Notes under the pieces: generated by a model
Database searches by the model: none
What the model was told of the DNA's origin: nothing
The model's input: only the letters and a program-made list of their open reading frames with translations
Made by a program: the position numbers and the translations under genes
Assembly (NCBI GenBank): GCA_963750895.1
Contig: CAVVSD010000001.1
Coordinates: forward strand, 1 to 64,000
Direction of reading: 5' to 3'
DNA from: CAVVSD01 sp963750895
GTDB lineage: Bacteria > Actinomycetota > Thermoleophilia > Solirubrobacterales > Solirubrobacteraceae
Length of the DNA: 64,000 nt
Shown here: positions 51,738 to 60,943 of the stretch, piece by piece
Layout: every line of letters starts with the position of its first letter
Numbering within the stretch: the first letter of the stretch is position 1

Positions 51738-51743
51738 ATCGTA
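51738..51743 (-). promoter_or_regulatory. Candidate -10 element TACGAT for the glutamate dehydrogenase gene
   Basis: On the minus strand TACGAT, six bases, then GTG 51731. No Shine-Dalgarno sequence. Confidence 0.45.
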
Positions 51744-51816
51744 ACCATGACCTCGGAGGTAGGCGCGGCTTCTCAGACTGGGTGTTACAAAGGCGTCACA
51801 AAGTCCGATCTTCCGC

Positions 51817-51822
51817 TATGTT
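51817..51822 (+). promoter_or_regulatory. Candidate -10 element TATGTT of the atp operon
   Basis: TATGTT with a GTCACA 16 bases upstream (51795-51800) as a weak -35 in the only relatively AT-containing part of the gap. It would give a leader of about 65 bases before the 29-codon ORF. Confidence 0.3.
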
Positions 51823-51892
51823 CCATCCCGTCACCCGGGTGCAGTCACCCGGCCGGGGTCAGCCGGAGCGCCTGAGCGGTGACCCTCGACGC

Positions 51893-51982
51893 ATGCCTTT
51901 CTCCGAGCAGCCACACTTCCCGGGCGATGAGCCCACCCCCGAGACCCCCGGCCACCCGGGGACGGTCGTGATGGGCCGATGA
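51893..51982 (+). CDS. Candidate 29-residue small protein at the head of the atp operon
   Basis: A 29-codon ORF rich in Pro, Glu and Gly (MPFSEQPHFPGDEPTPETPG and on to VVMGR) whose TGA overlaps the next ATG as ATGA, the same coupling as true operon genes here. No family recognised. It may be a real small protein or a leader ORF whose translation delivers ribosomes to the AtpI-position gene. Confidence 0.4.
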   Translation: MPFSEQPHFPGDEPTPETPGHPGTVVMGR

Positions 51983-52362
51983 TCGCCCTCCGCAACCTCG
52001 ACCTCGTCCTGCTCGCCATCGCACTCCCGGTCTTCCTGGTCGCGGACTGGCCGATCGGCGGCTGGATCACGGCCGCCGGCATCTGGGCCATGTGGCGCGG
52101 CATCGGCTGGTACTCCGACAAGAAGGCCGCGGAGGCGACGGATCCGAAGCGCGTCGTCGGCATCGCGACCGGCTCGATGATCGGTCGTGGGTGGCTCATG
52201 GCGTTGATCCTGGTATCTGTTGGGCTCCTCACGGAGGACGAGGTGGGTCTGTCCGCCGCCGTGCTGTCCGTCGTCCTGTTCACAGCCTGGTTCACCACGA
52301 AGATGATCCTGCGGCCGTTCGAGCCCGGATCCAGCGGCCCTGGAGAGGTCCAAACCCCATGA
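51979..52362 (+). CDS. Small membrane protein in the AtpI position
   Basis: A 127-residue protein with about four hydrophobic helices (DLVLLAIALPVFLVADWPIGGW, AGIWAMWRGIGWY, MALILVSVGLL, LSAAVLSVVLFTAWF). The sequence is not clearly AtpI/UncI, but in actinobacteria that helper of c-ring assembly and magnesium uptake sits exactly here, before atpB. ATGA overlaps on both sides couple it to the 29-codon ORF and to atpB. I therefore assign it to the operon but leave the function open. Confidence 0.75.
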   Translation: MIALRNLDLVLLAIALPVFLVADWPIGGWITAAGIWAMWRGIGWYSDKKAAEATDPKRVVGIATGSMIGRGWLMALILVSVGLLTEDEVGLSAAVLSVVLFTAWFTTKMILRPFEPGSSGPGEVQTP

Positions 52363-53258
52363 GCACTCGCATCAAGGTCTTCGCGTCGATCGGCGGGATC
52401 CTCGTGCTCGCGGGGATCATCGGCGCGCTCGCCGGCTCGGCCGGGCGCAACGAGGAGTTCCAGCCGCAGGAGGAGTTCAAGCTCGAGGACTGGGTCGGGA
52501 TCCACCTCGGCGGCGTGAACCTGTCGATCACCCGCGCGGTCCTCTACCTGGCGATCGCGGCGATCCTCACGACCGTCGCGATGCTCTACATCGCCAACCG
52601 CATGCAGTCGCGGCCGAACCGGGTGCAGACCGCCGTCGAGACGCTCTACCTGCTCATGCGCGACAACATCACGCGCGGCAACATGGACGACGCGATGGCG
52701 CGGAAGTGGTTCCCCTTCATCGGGACGCTCTTCCTCTTCATCTGGTTCTCGAACCTCATCGGCTACATCCCGTTGCCGACGAACACGCACGCGACGTTCG
52801 ACGTGTTCGGGATCGCCGTGCCGCAGTTCGCGCTCTACGCCGCGACGGCCAACATCTCGATCCCGCTCGTCCTGACGCTCGTCGTCTGGGTCTCGTACCA
52901 CGTCGCCGGCATCAGGGCCCAGGGCTTCCGCAAGTACTTCGCGAGCTGGATCCCGGCCGGGACGCCGCACGCGATGCGCCCCATCCTGTTCGTGATCGAG
53001 GCGATCTCGCACTTCGTCCGGATCATCAGCCTCAGCGTCCGACTCTTCGCCAACATCCTCGCCGGCCACCTCCTGATCCTGTTCATGGGCGGCGGCCTCG
53101 TGGTCATCCTCGGCATCGCGGCGCTCGGCGTCATCACGCTGCCGATCGCGATCGCGTTCTTCATCTTCGAGGTCGGCCTGGTGGCGACCCTGCAGGCGTT
53201 CATCTTCGCCACCCTCACGGCGATCTACCTCGGCGGCGCAGTCGCCGAGAACCACTAG
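52359..53258 (+). CDS. atpB: F1Fo ATP synthase subunit a
   Basis: A 299-residue integral membrane subunit forming the proton half-channels. Five to six hydrophobic helices; the essential Arg is in SLSVRLFANILAGHLLI, and the last helices have IFEVGLVATLQAFIFATLTAIYLGGA with the conserved Gln and Glu. The N-terminal extension includes one helix (FASIGGILVLAGIIGALAG) and a charged segment. ATG 52359 overlaps the preceding stop (ATGA). Unlike many bacterial atpB products, the extracellular loop VFGIAVPQFAL is short. Confidence 0.96.
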   Translation: MSTRIKVFASIGGILVLAGIIGALAGSAGRNEEFQPQEEFKLEDWVGIHLGGVNLSITRAVLYLAIAAILTTVAMLYIANRMQSRPNRVQTAVETLYLLMRDNITRGNMDDAMARKWFPFIGTLFLFIWFSNLIGYIPLPTNTHATFDVFGIAVPQFALYAATANISIPLVLTLVVWVSYHVAGIRAQGFRKYFASWIPAGTPHAMRPILFVIEAISHFVRIISLSVRLFANILAGHLLILFMGGGLVVILGIAALGVITLPIAIAFFIFEVGLVATLQAFIFATLTAIYLGGAVAENH

Positions 53259-53275
53259 AGAGGAGCACAACGCAA

Positions 53276-53560
53276 GTGAGTCTCACCGCGCAAATCGTCC
53301 CGGTCGTCCTCGCCCAGGGAGGAACTTCGGGTGACGTCGAGGCGGGCATGAAGGCCATCGCCCTCGGCGTGGGTGCCGGACTGGGCACCATCGGGCCGGG
53401 CATCGGCGTCGGCTTCATCTTCGGCAAGGTCATCGAGTCCGTGACCCGTCAGCCGGAGATGCGCGACGAGATCACCTCGATCCAGTGGCTCGGGTTCGCC
53501 CTGACCGAGGCGATCGTCTTCTACGCCTTCATCTTCGGCCTGATCGCGTTCTTCCTCTGA
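53276..53560 (+). CDS. atpE: F1Fo ATP synthase subunit c
   Basis: A 94-residue hairpin of two helices forming the rotor ring. Helix 1 has the Gly-rich packing motif GVGAGLGTIGPGIGVGFIFG; the polar loop is Arg-Gln-Pro (VTRQPEM); the proton-carrying acid is Glu78 in ALTEAIVFYAF. There is no Gln/Ser sodium signature, so proton coupling is expected. The longer N-terminus (about 20 residues before helix 1) is seen in some actinobacteria. GTG 53276 has AGAGGAG about 11 bases before it, a rather long spacing. Confidence 0.95.
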   Translation: MSLTAQIVPVVLAQGGTSGDVEAGMKAIALGVGAGLGTIGPGIGVGFIFGKVIESVTRQPEMRDEITSIQWLGFALTEAIVFYAFIFGLIAFFL

Positions 53561-54117
53561 TGCCCATCCTGGCCGCCACGAGCGAGGAGGGAGGAGGCTC
53601 CTTCCTCGTCACGCCCAACGTCGGGCTGATGATCTGGACGCTGCTGGCGTTCGGCATCACCCTCTGGATCCTGTGGAAGCTCGCCTTCCCGCGGATCGGT
53701 GAGGCGCTCGACCGGCGGCAGAAGGCCATCGAGGAGTCGATCGACACCGCCGAACGGACCAAGGTCGAGGCCGAAGGGCTGCTCCAGGAGTACCGCGAGC
53801 GTCTCAAGGAGGCGCGCGAGCAGGCCGACGAGATCGTCGCCCGCGCGCGCAAGGCCGGGGACAACCTCGAGTCCGAGTCGAAGGTCGACGCCCAGCGTCA
53901 GCGCGAGGAGCTCATGGAGCAGACCAAGCGCGACATCCAGGCGGAGACGAACCGCGCGATCCAGGAGATCCGCAAGGAGGTCGCCGACCTCACCGTGCTG
54001 GCGACCGAGAAGGTCACCCGCAAGACCCTGACCGACGACGACCAGCGCCGCCTGGTCGAAGAGGCCCTCGGCGAACTGGACTTCGACCAGCTCTCCGGGG
54101 ACGCACGCAGGAACTAG
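53560..54117 (+). CDS. atpF: F1Fo ATP synthase subunit b
   Basis: A 185-residue peripheral-stalk subunit. One N-terminal membrane helix (PNVGLMIWTLLAFGITLWILWKLAFP) and a long charged coiled coil from about residue 45 (RRQKAIEESIDTAERTKVEAEG and on), ending in LVEEALGELDFDQL, which binds delta. ATG 53560 overlaps the atpE stop (TGATG). Single b type, no duplicated b' gene. Confidence 0.95.
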   Translation: MPILAATSEEGGGSFLVTPNVGLMIWTLLAFGITLWILWKLAFPRIGEALDRRQKAIEESIDTAERTKVEAEGLLQEYRERLKEAREQADEIVARARKAGDNLESESKVDAQRQREELMEQTKRDIQAETNRAIQEIRKEVADLTVLATEKVTRKTLTDDDQRRLVEEALGELDFDQLSGDARRN

Positions 54118-54120
54118 ACG

Positions 54121-54657
54121 ATGGAAGAGATCGCCGAGGTCTACGCACGTTCGCTGTTCGAGGTCGCGGAGGAGCACGACAAGCTCGACGTCGTCCGCGA
54201 GCAGCTGGGCGCGTTCTCCGACGCGCTCGGCGAGGACCGCGAGCTGTCGGTGTTCTTCTTCTCGCCCTACTTCTCCACGCAGGAGAAGCAGGACGGCCTC
54301 TCCCGCGTCCTCGTGGACGCGGACGAGGCGGTCGTGAACTTCCTCGAGCTGCTCATCGAGAAGCACCGCATGCCCGTCCTGTTCCGCATCCGCCGCGAGT
54401 ACGACGTGATGTGGGAGCGCGAGAACAAGATCCTCCCGGTCGAGATCACGTCGGCGATCGAGCTCGACGAGTCGACCGTGAAGGGCATCGGCGATCGCAT
54501 CGGCAAGGAGACCGGCCAGAAGGTCGAGCTCACCGCCCGCGTCCAGCCGGAGATCCTCGGCGGTGTCGTCCTGCGCGTCGGCAACCAGATCCTCGACGCG
54601 TCCATCCGCAACCGCCTCGAGCGCCTGCGACAGCAGGTCGCAAAGGGCTCCGCCTGA
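54121..54657 (+). CDS. atpH: F1Fo ATP synthase subunit delta
   Basis: A 178-residue delta (OSCP) subunit joining the stalk to F1. It starts MEEIAEVYARSLFEVAEEHDK, and the C-terminal half has ILPVEITSAIELDE and LTARVQPEILGGVVLRVGNQILDASIRNRLERLRQQ, the standard ending. It is a normal-length protein, not the b-delta fusion of mycobacteria, so this lineage keeps separate genes. Three bases after atpF. Confidence 0.95.
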   Translation: MEEIAEVYARSLFEVAEEHDKLDVVREQLGAFSDALGEDRELSVFFFSPYFSTQEKQDGLSRVLVDADEAVVNFLELLIEKHRMPVLFRIRREYDVMWERENKILPVEITSAIELDESTVKGIGDRIGKETGQKVELTARVQPEILGGVVLRVGNQILDASIRNRLERLRQQVAKGSA

Positions 54658-54697
54658 CGCGCGCAAGCTTCCCCCCAAGGAGACACTGAGACAGCCC

Positions 54698-56331
<1,634 letters not shown>

Positions 56332-56332
<1 letters not shown>

Positions 56333-57252
56333 TGGCCGCCAGCCAGGCAGACGTCAAGGATCGCATCGCGTCGATCCAGAACATCCGCAAGATCACGCGG
56401 GCGATGGAGATGGTGGCCGCGGCGCGCCTGCGCCGGGCCGAGCAGCGCATCGAGGCGCTGCGTCCCTACGCCCGTGCGATCCGGCGGATGACGCGCCAGG
56501 CCGCCGAGGCGGCCGGCGCGGAGGTCTCGAGCATGCCGGTGCTGCAGGAGCACGAGTCGATCGACAAGGTCGCCGTGCTGCTCGTCACCGGCGACCGCGG
56601 CCTGGCGGGCGCGTTCAACTCGCAGATCATCCGCGCGGGCATGCGCGCCGCCTCCGAGCACGAGGCGCAGGGTCGCGACGTCGTGTTCTCGGCGTCGGGC
56701 CGCCGCGGCGTGTCCACGCTCACCTTCCGCGGGCGCGAGATCGCGGGGTCCTACGTCGGCTTCACCGACCGCCCGGCCTACGCCAACGCACGCGAGATCG
56801 CCGAGGACCTCGTGACCGCCTTCATCGACGGCGAGGTCGACGAGGTCGAGATCATCTACAACGGCTACATCTCCCCGCTCACGCAGGAGGTCCGTCGCGA
56901 GACGCTGCTGCCGCTGCAGCACGCGACGATCCTCTCCGACGACGGGGAGGAGGACGAGGACAACGGCGAGGACGAGCACGAGGGGGGCGGCCGCGCGCTC
57001 GTCGAGTACGAGCCCGACGCGGACGAGATCCTCGGCCGGCTCGTGCCGGAGTACGTGGAGATCTCGGTGTACCGCGCGCTGCTGGAGTCCACCGCGTCCG
57101 AGCACGGCGCGCGCATGACGGCCATGCGCAACGCGTCGGAGAACGCCGGGGACATCATCCAGGACCTCACCCTGGAGATGAACCGGGCACGTCAGGCCGA
57201 GATCACCCAGGAGATCATGGAAGTCGTCGCCGGCGCCGAGGCGCTGGGCTAG
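56332..57252 (+). CDS. atpG: F1Fo ATP synthase subunit gamma
   Basis: A 306-residue central shaft subunit. N-terminal helix DVKDRIASIQNIRKITRAMEMVAAARLRRAE, VLLVTGDRGLAGAFNSQIIR and the C-terminal helix EHGARMTAMRNASENAGDIIQDLTLEMNRARQAEITQEI. Between about residues 203 and 225 lies an unusual acidic insert (DDGEEDEDNGEDEHEGGG) in the region where regulatory inserts occur in other gammas. ATG 56332 overlaps the atpA stop. Confidence 0.96.
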
Positions 57253-57270
57253 CCAGGAGAACGAGAGAGA

Positions 57271-58704
57271 ATGGCAACAGTCGAGACAGAGCAGCAGGAC
57301 TCCGGCGGCGGCACGTCCAACGTCGGTCAGATCGAGGAGATCCAGGGCGTCGTCGTGGAGGTCGTGTTCCCCGAGAACCTCCCCGAGATCAACAGCGCGC
57401 TCACCGTCGCCCGCGAGGGTCAGGACGACCTCGTCCTCGAGGTGCAGCAGCACCTCGGCGACGACCGCCTCCGCGCGGTCGCCATGGACAGCACCGACGG
57501 CCTGGCCCGCGGCGTCGAGGTCGTCGACACCGGCGGCCCGATCACCGTCCCGGTCGGCGACATCACCCTCGGGCGCATCTTCAACGTCCTGGGCGAGACC
57601 ATCGACCTGGGCGAGGAGCTCGACGTCCAGGAGCGCTGGCCGATCCACCGTTCCGCCCCCGACGTCGAGGACCTCATCCCGACGCAGGAGATGTTCGAGA
57701 CCGGCATCAAGGTCGTCGACCTCCTCGCGCCGTACGCCAAGGGCGGCAAGGTCGGCCTGTTCGGCGGCGCCGGCGTCGGCAAGACGGTCCTCATCCAGGA
57801 GCTCATCAACAACCTCGCCCAGGAGCACGGCGGCCTGTCCGCCTTCTGCGGCGTCGGCGAGCGCTCCCGTGAGGGCAACGACCTCTGGCTGGAGATGAAG
57901 GAGTCGGGCGTCATCGACAAGACGATGCTCGTCTTCGGCCAGATGAACGAGCCTCCCGGCGCGCGCATGCGCGTGGCGCTGACCGGCCTGACGATGGCGG
58001 AGTACTTCCGCGACGTCTCCGGCCAGGACGTGCTGCTCTTCATCGACAACATCTTCCGGTTCGTGCAGGCCGGCTCGGAGGTCTCCGCCCTCCTCGGCCG
58101 CATGCCCTCCCAGGTGGGCTACCAGCCCACGCTGGAGACGGAGATGGGCCAGCTCCAGGAGCGCATCACCTCCACGCGCAACGGCTCGGTGACCTCGGTG
58201 CAGGCGATCTACGTCCCTGCCGACGACCTCACCGACCCGGCGCCCGCGTCGGTGTTCGCGCACCTCAACGCCACGACGGTGCTCTCCCGGTCGATCTCGG
58301 AGAAGGGCATCTACCCGGCGGTGGATCCGCTCGACTCGACGTCGACGATCCTCAAGCCGGACGTCGTCGGCGAGGACCACTACCGGGTCGCGACGCGCGT
58401 GAAGGAGATCCTCCAGCGCTACCGCGAGCTCCAGGACATCATCGCCATCCTCGGCATCGACGAGCTCTCCGACGAGGACCGCCTCACGGTCGGCCGTGCG
58501 CGGCGCATCGAGCGCTTCCTGTCGCAGCCGTTCCACGTCGCCGAGGCCTTCACGGGCACGCCCGGCCAGTACGTGCCGATCGCCGAGTCCATCCGCGGCT
58601 TCAGCGAGATCCTCGAGGGCAAGCACGACGACGTCCCCGAGTCGGCGTTCCTGCTCAAGGGCACGATCGACGACGTCGTCGCCGCCGCCGAGAAGGACAG
58701 CTAG
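57271..58704 (+). CDS. atpD: F1Fo ATP synthase subunit beta
   Basis: A 477-residue catalytic subunit. Walker A FGGAGVGKTVLIQELI, the catalytic Glu in GVGERSREGNDLW, Walker B VLLFIDNIFRFVQAGSEVSALLGRMPSQVGYQPTL-type stretch (here seen in parts: VLLFIDNIFRF, GRMPSQVGYQPT) and the DELSDEDRLTV motif (inhibitor-contact region). CCAGGAG upstream of ATG 57271 is a usable ribosome site. The N-terminus has a short acidic, Gly-rich extension. Confidence 0.97.
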   Translation: MATVETEQQDSGGGTSNVGQIEEIQGVVVEVVFPENLPEINSALTVAREGQDDLVLEVQQHLGDDRLRAVAMDSTDGLARGVEVVDTGGPITVPVGDITLGRIFNVLGETIDLGEELDVQERWPIHRSAPDVEDLIPTQEMFETGIKVVDLLAPYAKGGKVGLFGGAGVGKTVLIQELINNLAQEHGGLSAFCGVGERSREGNDLWLEMKESGVIDKTMLVFGQMNEPPGARMRVALTGLTMAEYFRDVSGQDVLLFIDNIFRFVQAGSEVSALLGRMPSQVGYQPTLETEMGQLQERITSTRNGSVTSVQAIYVPADDLTDPAPASVFAHLNATTVLSRSISEKGIYPAVDPLDSTSTILKPDVVGEDHYRVATRVKEILQRYRELQDIIAILGIDELSDEDRLTVGRARRIERFLSQPFHVAEAFTGTPGQYVPIAESIRGFSEILEGKHDDVPESAFLLKGTIDDVVAAAEKDS

Positions 58705-59123
58705 TGGCGAAGGACACGTTCACCGCCGAGGTCCTGACCCCCGAGGGGTCGGTCTTCAAGGACGAGGTCGAGATGGTCTCGACCCGCACGACGGTGGGCT
58801 CGATCGGCATCCTGGCCAAGCACCAGCCGCTGCTCGGGATGCTCGAGCCGACGGAGCTGCGCCTGTACAAGAGCGAGTCGGAGATCATCCGGTTCGCCCA
58901 GGGCGAGGGCTACGTGCAGGTCTCGCGTGACGGGGTCCTCCTCCTCGTGGAGGAGGCCCTCGACCCGAGTTCGCTGGACACCTCGGACCTCGAGGACCGC
59001 CGCCGCAGGGCCGAGGAGGCCGAGCAGGAGGCGGACGAGGACTCCGAGGAGCGCCGCCGGGCGCAGCGCGACCGGCGGCGGTGGGAGGCGTTCCTCAAGA
59101 TCGCGGGCGGCTCCGCCGCCTAG
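58704..59123 (+). CDS. atpC: F1Fo ATP synthase subunit epsilon
   Basis: A 139-residue epsilon subunit. N-terminal beta-sandwich with FTAEVLTPEGSVFKDEVEMVSTRTTVGSIGILAKHQPLL and GYVQVSRDGVLLLVEEAL; the C-terminal helical part (RRRRAEEAEQEADEDSEERRRAQ) is highly charged. GTG 58704 overlaps the atpD stop by one base. Last gene of the operon; a hairpin follows 29 bases later. Confidence 0.93.
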   Translation: MAKDTFTAEVLTPEGSVFKDEVEMVSTRTTVGSIGILAKHQPLLGMLEPTELRLYKSESEIIRFAQGEGYVQVSRDGVLLLVEEALDPSSLDTSDLEDRRRRAEEAEQEADEDSEERRRAQRDRRRWEAFLKIAGGSAA

Positions 59124-59152
59124 GCAGTTCCACTCCGGCTCGGCTGCGATGC

Positions 59153-59178
59153 GGTCCGGCAGCGGGAACTGCCGGACC
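59153..59178 (+). terminator. Hairpin after the atp operon
   Basis: GGTCCGGCAG and CTGCCGGACC pair perfectly (10 bp) over a six-base loop, 29 bases after the atpC stop. No U-tract. The rest of the gap up to 59343 holds nothing I recognise. Confidence 0.6.
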
Positions 59179-59342
59179 CGAGGGCGTCCCTGCGGGTGAG
59201 ATTTCCCTCCCACGTCCGCCCACCGCTCGTTCCCGCGCCCACGCCGTCTGCCCTCGGCGATGCCGTCGGACCGCGCGGCGCACCCCAGCCACGTCCGAGC
59301 GGGGCGAGGGTCGGCCAGGCGGCGACGCGGAGCCCGCAGCCC

Positions 59343-60464
59343 TCAGCGCCGGCGGAGCCACTCCGCCAGCAACGGGTCGACGAGCCTGCTCGCTCGGGGG
59401 ATCCGGATGAGGTGGCCCTGGTCGACGAGCCGGTCCGCCGCGGCGTCGAGCGTCTGGCGGCCCAGCCCGTGCTCGGTGGCCAGCGAGCGGCTGGTCGGCG
59501 CGATCCCGTCGGCGGTCGCCGCCAGGACGACGCGCTCCGTGCGACCGAGCCCCTGCCACAGCGCCTGGTGCGCGGGGCGGGTGCGCTCGAGGGCGTCGTC
59601 GACCACCCGCGCCGCGAGCGCCGGCGTCGGCGCCTCGCCCGCGGCCAGCGCGTCGGCCAGCAGGTAGGCGAGCATCATCGTGCGCTGCGGGTGCCCGGCG
59701 GCGAAGACGGCCAGCTCGCCGAGCGCCGGCCCGGGGTCCAGGCCCTCGGCCTCGAAGCGGCTCGCGAGGTCGGCGATCGTCTCGTCGGGCGGGAGCGGCC
59801 CGATCGTCAGCGGGTCGGCCTGGCCGAAGAGCGGCCGCTCGCGGGTGTCGAAGAGCTCGCGCATCATCGAGGGCTCCGACCCCGCGTAGACGTAGGCGGC
59901 GGCGTCGCCGTGGTACTGGATGCGCGAGCGCAGCAGGCCGTCGAGGTCCTTGCGGGCGACGAGCAGGTCCTGGAACTCGTCGAGCACGACGAGCGTCGCG
60001 ACCTCGTCGCGGTCCCAGAGCGTCTTCGGGAGGTCGAGCAGGTCGTAGACGACGGCCTCGGCGGTCGGGGTGTCGGGGCTCGGCGGCCGCGGACCGACGG
60101 TGACCCGCGGCCCGGTGGCCGACAGCGACACCCCGAGCCTGGCGAGCAGGCCGCCGAGGTGCGAGCGGATCCAGCTGCCGTCGAGGTGCGCGTAGGCGGC
60201 CGCGAGCCGGCGGGCGACGTCGGTGAGGTCCGCGACGCGCGAGAAGTCGACGTGCACCGTGCGCCATCCGGTCTCGCCGAGGCGCGCCGCGTGGGCGAGG
60301 ACGAGGCTCGTCTTGCCGTAGCGTCGCGGGGCGACGAGGCGCACGCCGACCCGGTCGGCCGCGCGGCGAGCGAGCAGGTCCAGCTCGGCCGCACGGTCGA
60401 TGAGGAGCTCCGGGGGGACGGGGCCCTCGAACGGGAACGGCGTGCCTTGGCGGGTTGGTCCCAT
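59343..60464 (-). CDS. AAA-family ATPase (archaeal-ATPase/ATPase_2-like) with C-terminal winged helix
   Basis: A 373-residue P-loop protein. Walker A region VAPRRYGKTSLVLAHAARLG, Walker B TLVVLDEFQDLLVAR, AAYVYAGSEPSMMRELFDTRERPL as sensor region, and GHPQRTMMLAYLLADAL. The last ~80 residues form a winged helix (RSLATEHGLGRQTLDAAADRLVDQGHLIRI). This layout matches the MNS/archaeal ATPase clade of STAND-like proteins, often mobile and sometimes linked to toxin or defence loci; no partner gene is visible. ATG 60464 lies about ten bases after a promoter that carries an inverted repeat, suggesting autoregulation through its own winged helix. Role unknown. Confidence 0.83.
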   Translation of the reverse strand: MGPTRQGTPFPFEGPVPPELLIDRAAELDLLARRAADRVGVRLVAPRRYGKTSLVLAHAARLGETGWRTVHVDFSRVADLTDVARRLAAAYAHLDGSWIRSHLGGLLARLGVSLSATGPRVTVGPRPPSPDTPTAEAVVYDLLDLPKTLWDRDEVATLVVLDEFQDLLVARKDLDGLLRSRIQYHGDAAAYVYAGSEPSMMRELFDTRERPLFGQADPLTIGPLPPDETIADLASRFEAEGLDPGPALGELAVFAAGHPQRTMMLAYLLADALAAGEAPTPALAARVVDDALERTRPAHQALWQGLGRTERVVLAATADGIAPTSRSLATEHGLGRQTLDAAADRLVDQGHLIRIPRASRLVDPLLAEWLRRR

Positions 60465-60478
60465 GACGAAGGACCAGA

Positions 60479-60509
60479 TGGTACTACAAATCAGTACCAG
60501 TCGGTCCAA
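60479..60509 (-). promoter_or_regulatory. Promoter with operator-like inverted repeat for the AAA ATPase gene
   Basis: On the minus strand TTGGAC (60504-60509) and TAGTAC (60481-60486) are 17 bases apart. Overlapping the -10 is TGGTACT-N7-AGTACCA (60479-60485 and 60493-60499), a perfect 7-bp inverted repeat, a typical dimer operator. The regulator may be the ATPase itself. Confidence 0.5.
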
Positions 60510-60700
60510 CGATGTCAGCCGGTAGCCGACGGACCACCGAGGGCGGACGGAGCGGGGCGACGCGCCGGGGCTGGCGACGTTGCTCGGGTGCCCTGCTCGA
60601 TCGAGTCGCGGCGGATTTGTTGGCGGCTGGGGATGCAAGCTGGGGCGCCTCGAGCTGCAGCCCGCTGCTCGCTATCGAACGCCAGCGGTCAGCGCAGTCG

Positions 60701-60802
60701 CGCCCAGGCGGCCCGCACGCCCGGCCGCTCGGTGACCTCACCAAGGTCGGACGGATTGGGGTCCGCGCCCAGGCGGCCCACACCCCGGCCGCTCGTGACC
60801 TC
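60701..60802 (+). repeat. Imperfect direct repeat, two copies
   Basis: Copy 1 (60701-60739) and copy 2 (60766-60802) both begin CGCCCAGGCGGCCC and end CGGCCGCTC then GTGACCTC, with two small indels; start-to-start distance 65 bases. No further copies, so not a CRISPR array. Confidence 0.6.
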
Positions 60803-60859
60803 GCTGCAAGAGCGCGAGCAAGTGGTGGGGGTGGCCGGTTGCGAATGACCCGCCAGGCC

Positions 60860-60889
60860 ACCTCAGACTCACCTCAGACAACCCTCACG
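60860..60889 (+). promoter_or_regulatory. 11-base direct repeats ACCTCAGAC, possible response-regulator site
   Basis: ACCTCAGAC at 60860 and again at 60871 with a weaker third unit at 60882, about 55 bases before the methyltransferase ATG. The period suits OmpR/PhoB-type regulators. No regulator gene is adjacent. Confidence 0.35.
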
Positions 60890-60943
60890 AAGCACCCCGG
60901 GACCAGACCTACCTTGCGACCTCCACCACCCCGAGGAGGCTCC

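Larger units (their letters stand above)
60510..60943. other. Non-coding interval of about 430 bases
   Basis: No gene with homology on either strand. It holds an imperfect 37-39-base direct repeat (60701-60739 and 60766-60802) and an 11-base-period repeat ACCTCAGAC (60860, 60871). Composition in 60610-60690 looks slightly less GC-rich than the genes around it. It may be the eroded remains of a gene. Confidence 0.5.

Noticed and set aside
51563..51748. A 61-codon ORF overlapping the start of the glutamate dehydrogenase gene.
   Set aside because: It is out of frame with the long conserved protein and has no homology; it is a shadow frame.
60701..60802. CRISPR-like array.
   Set aside because: Only two imperfect copies, no second spacer and no cas gene.
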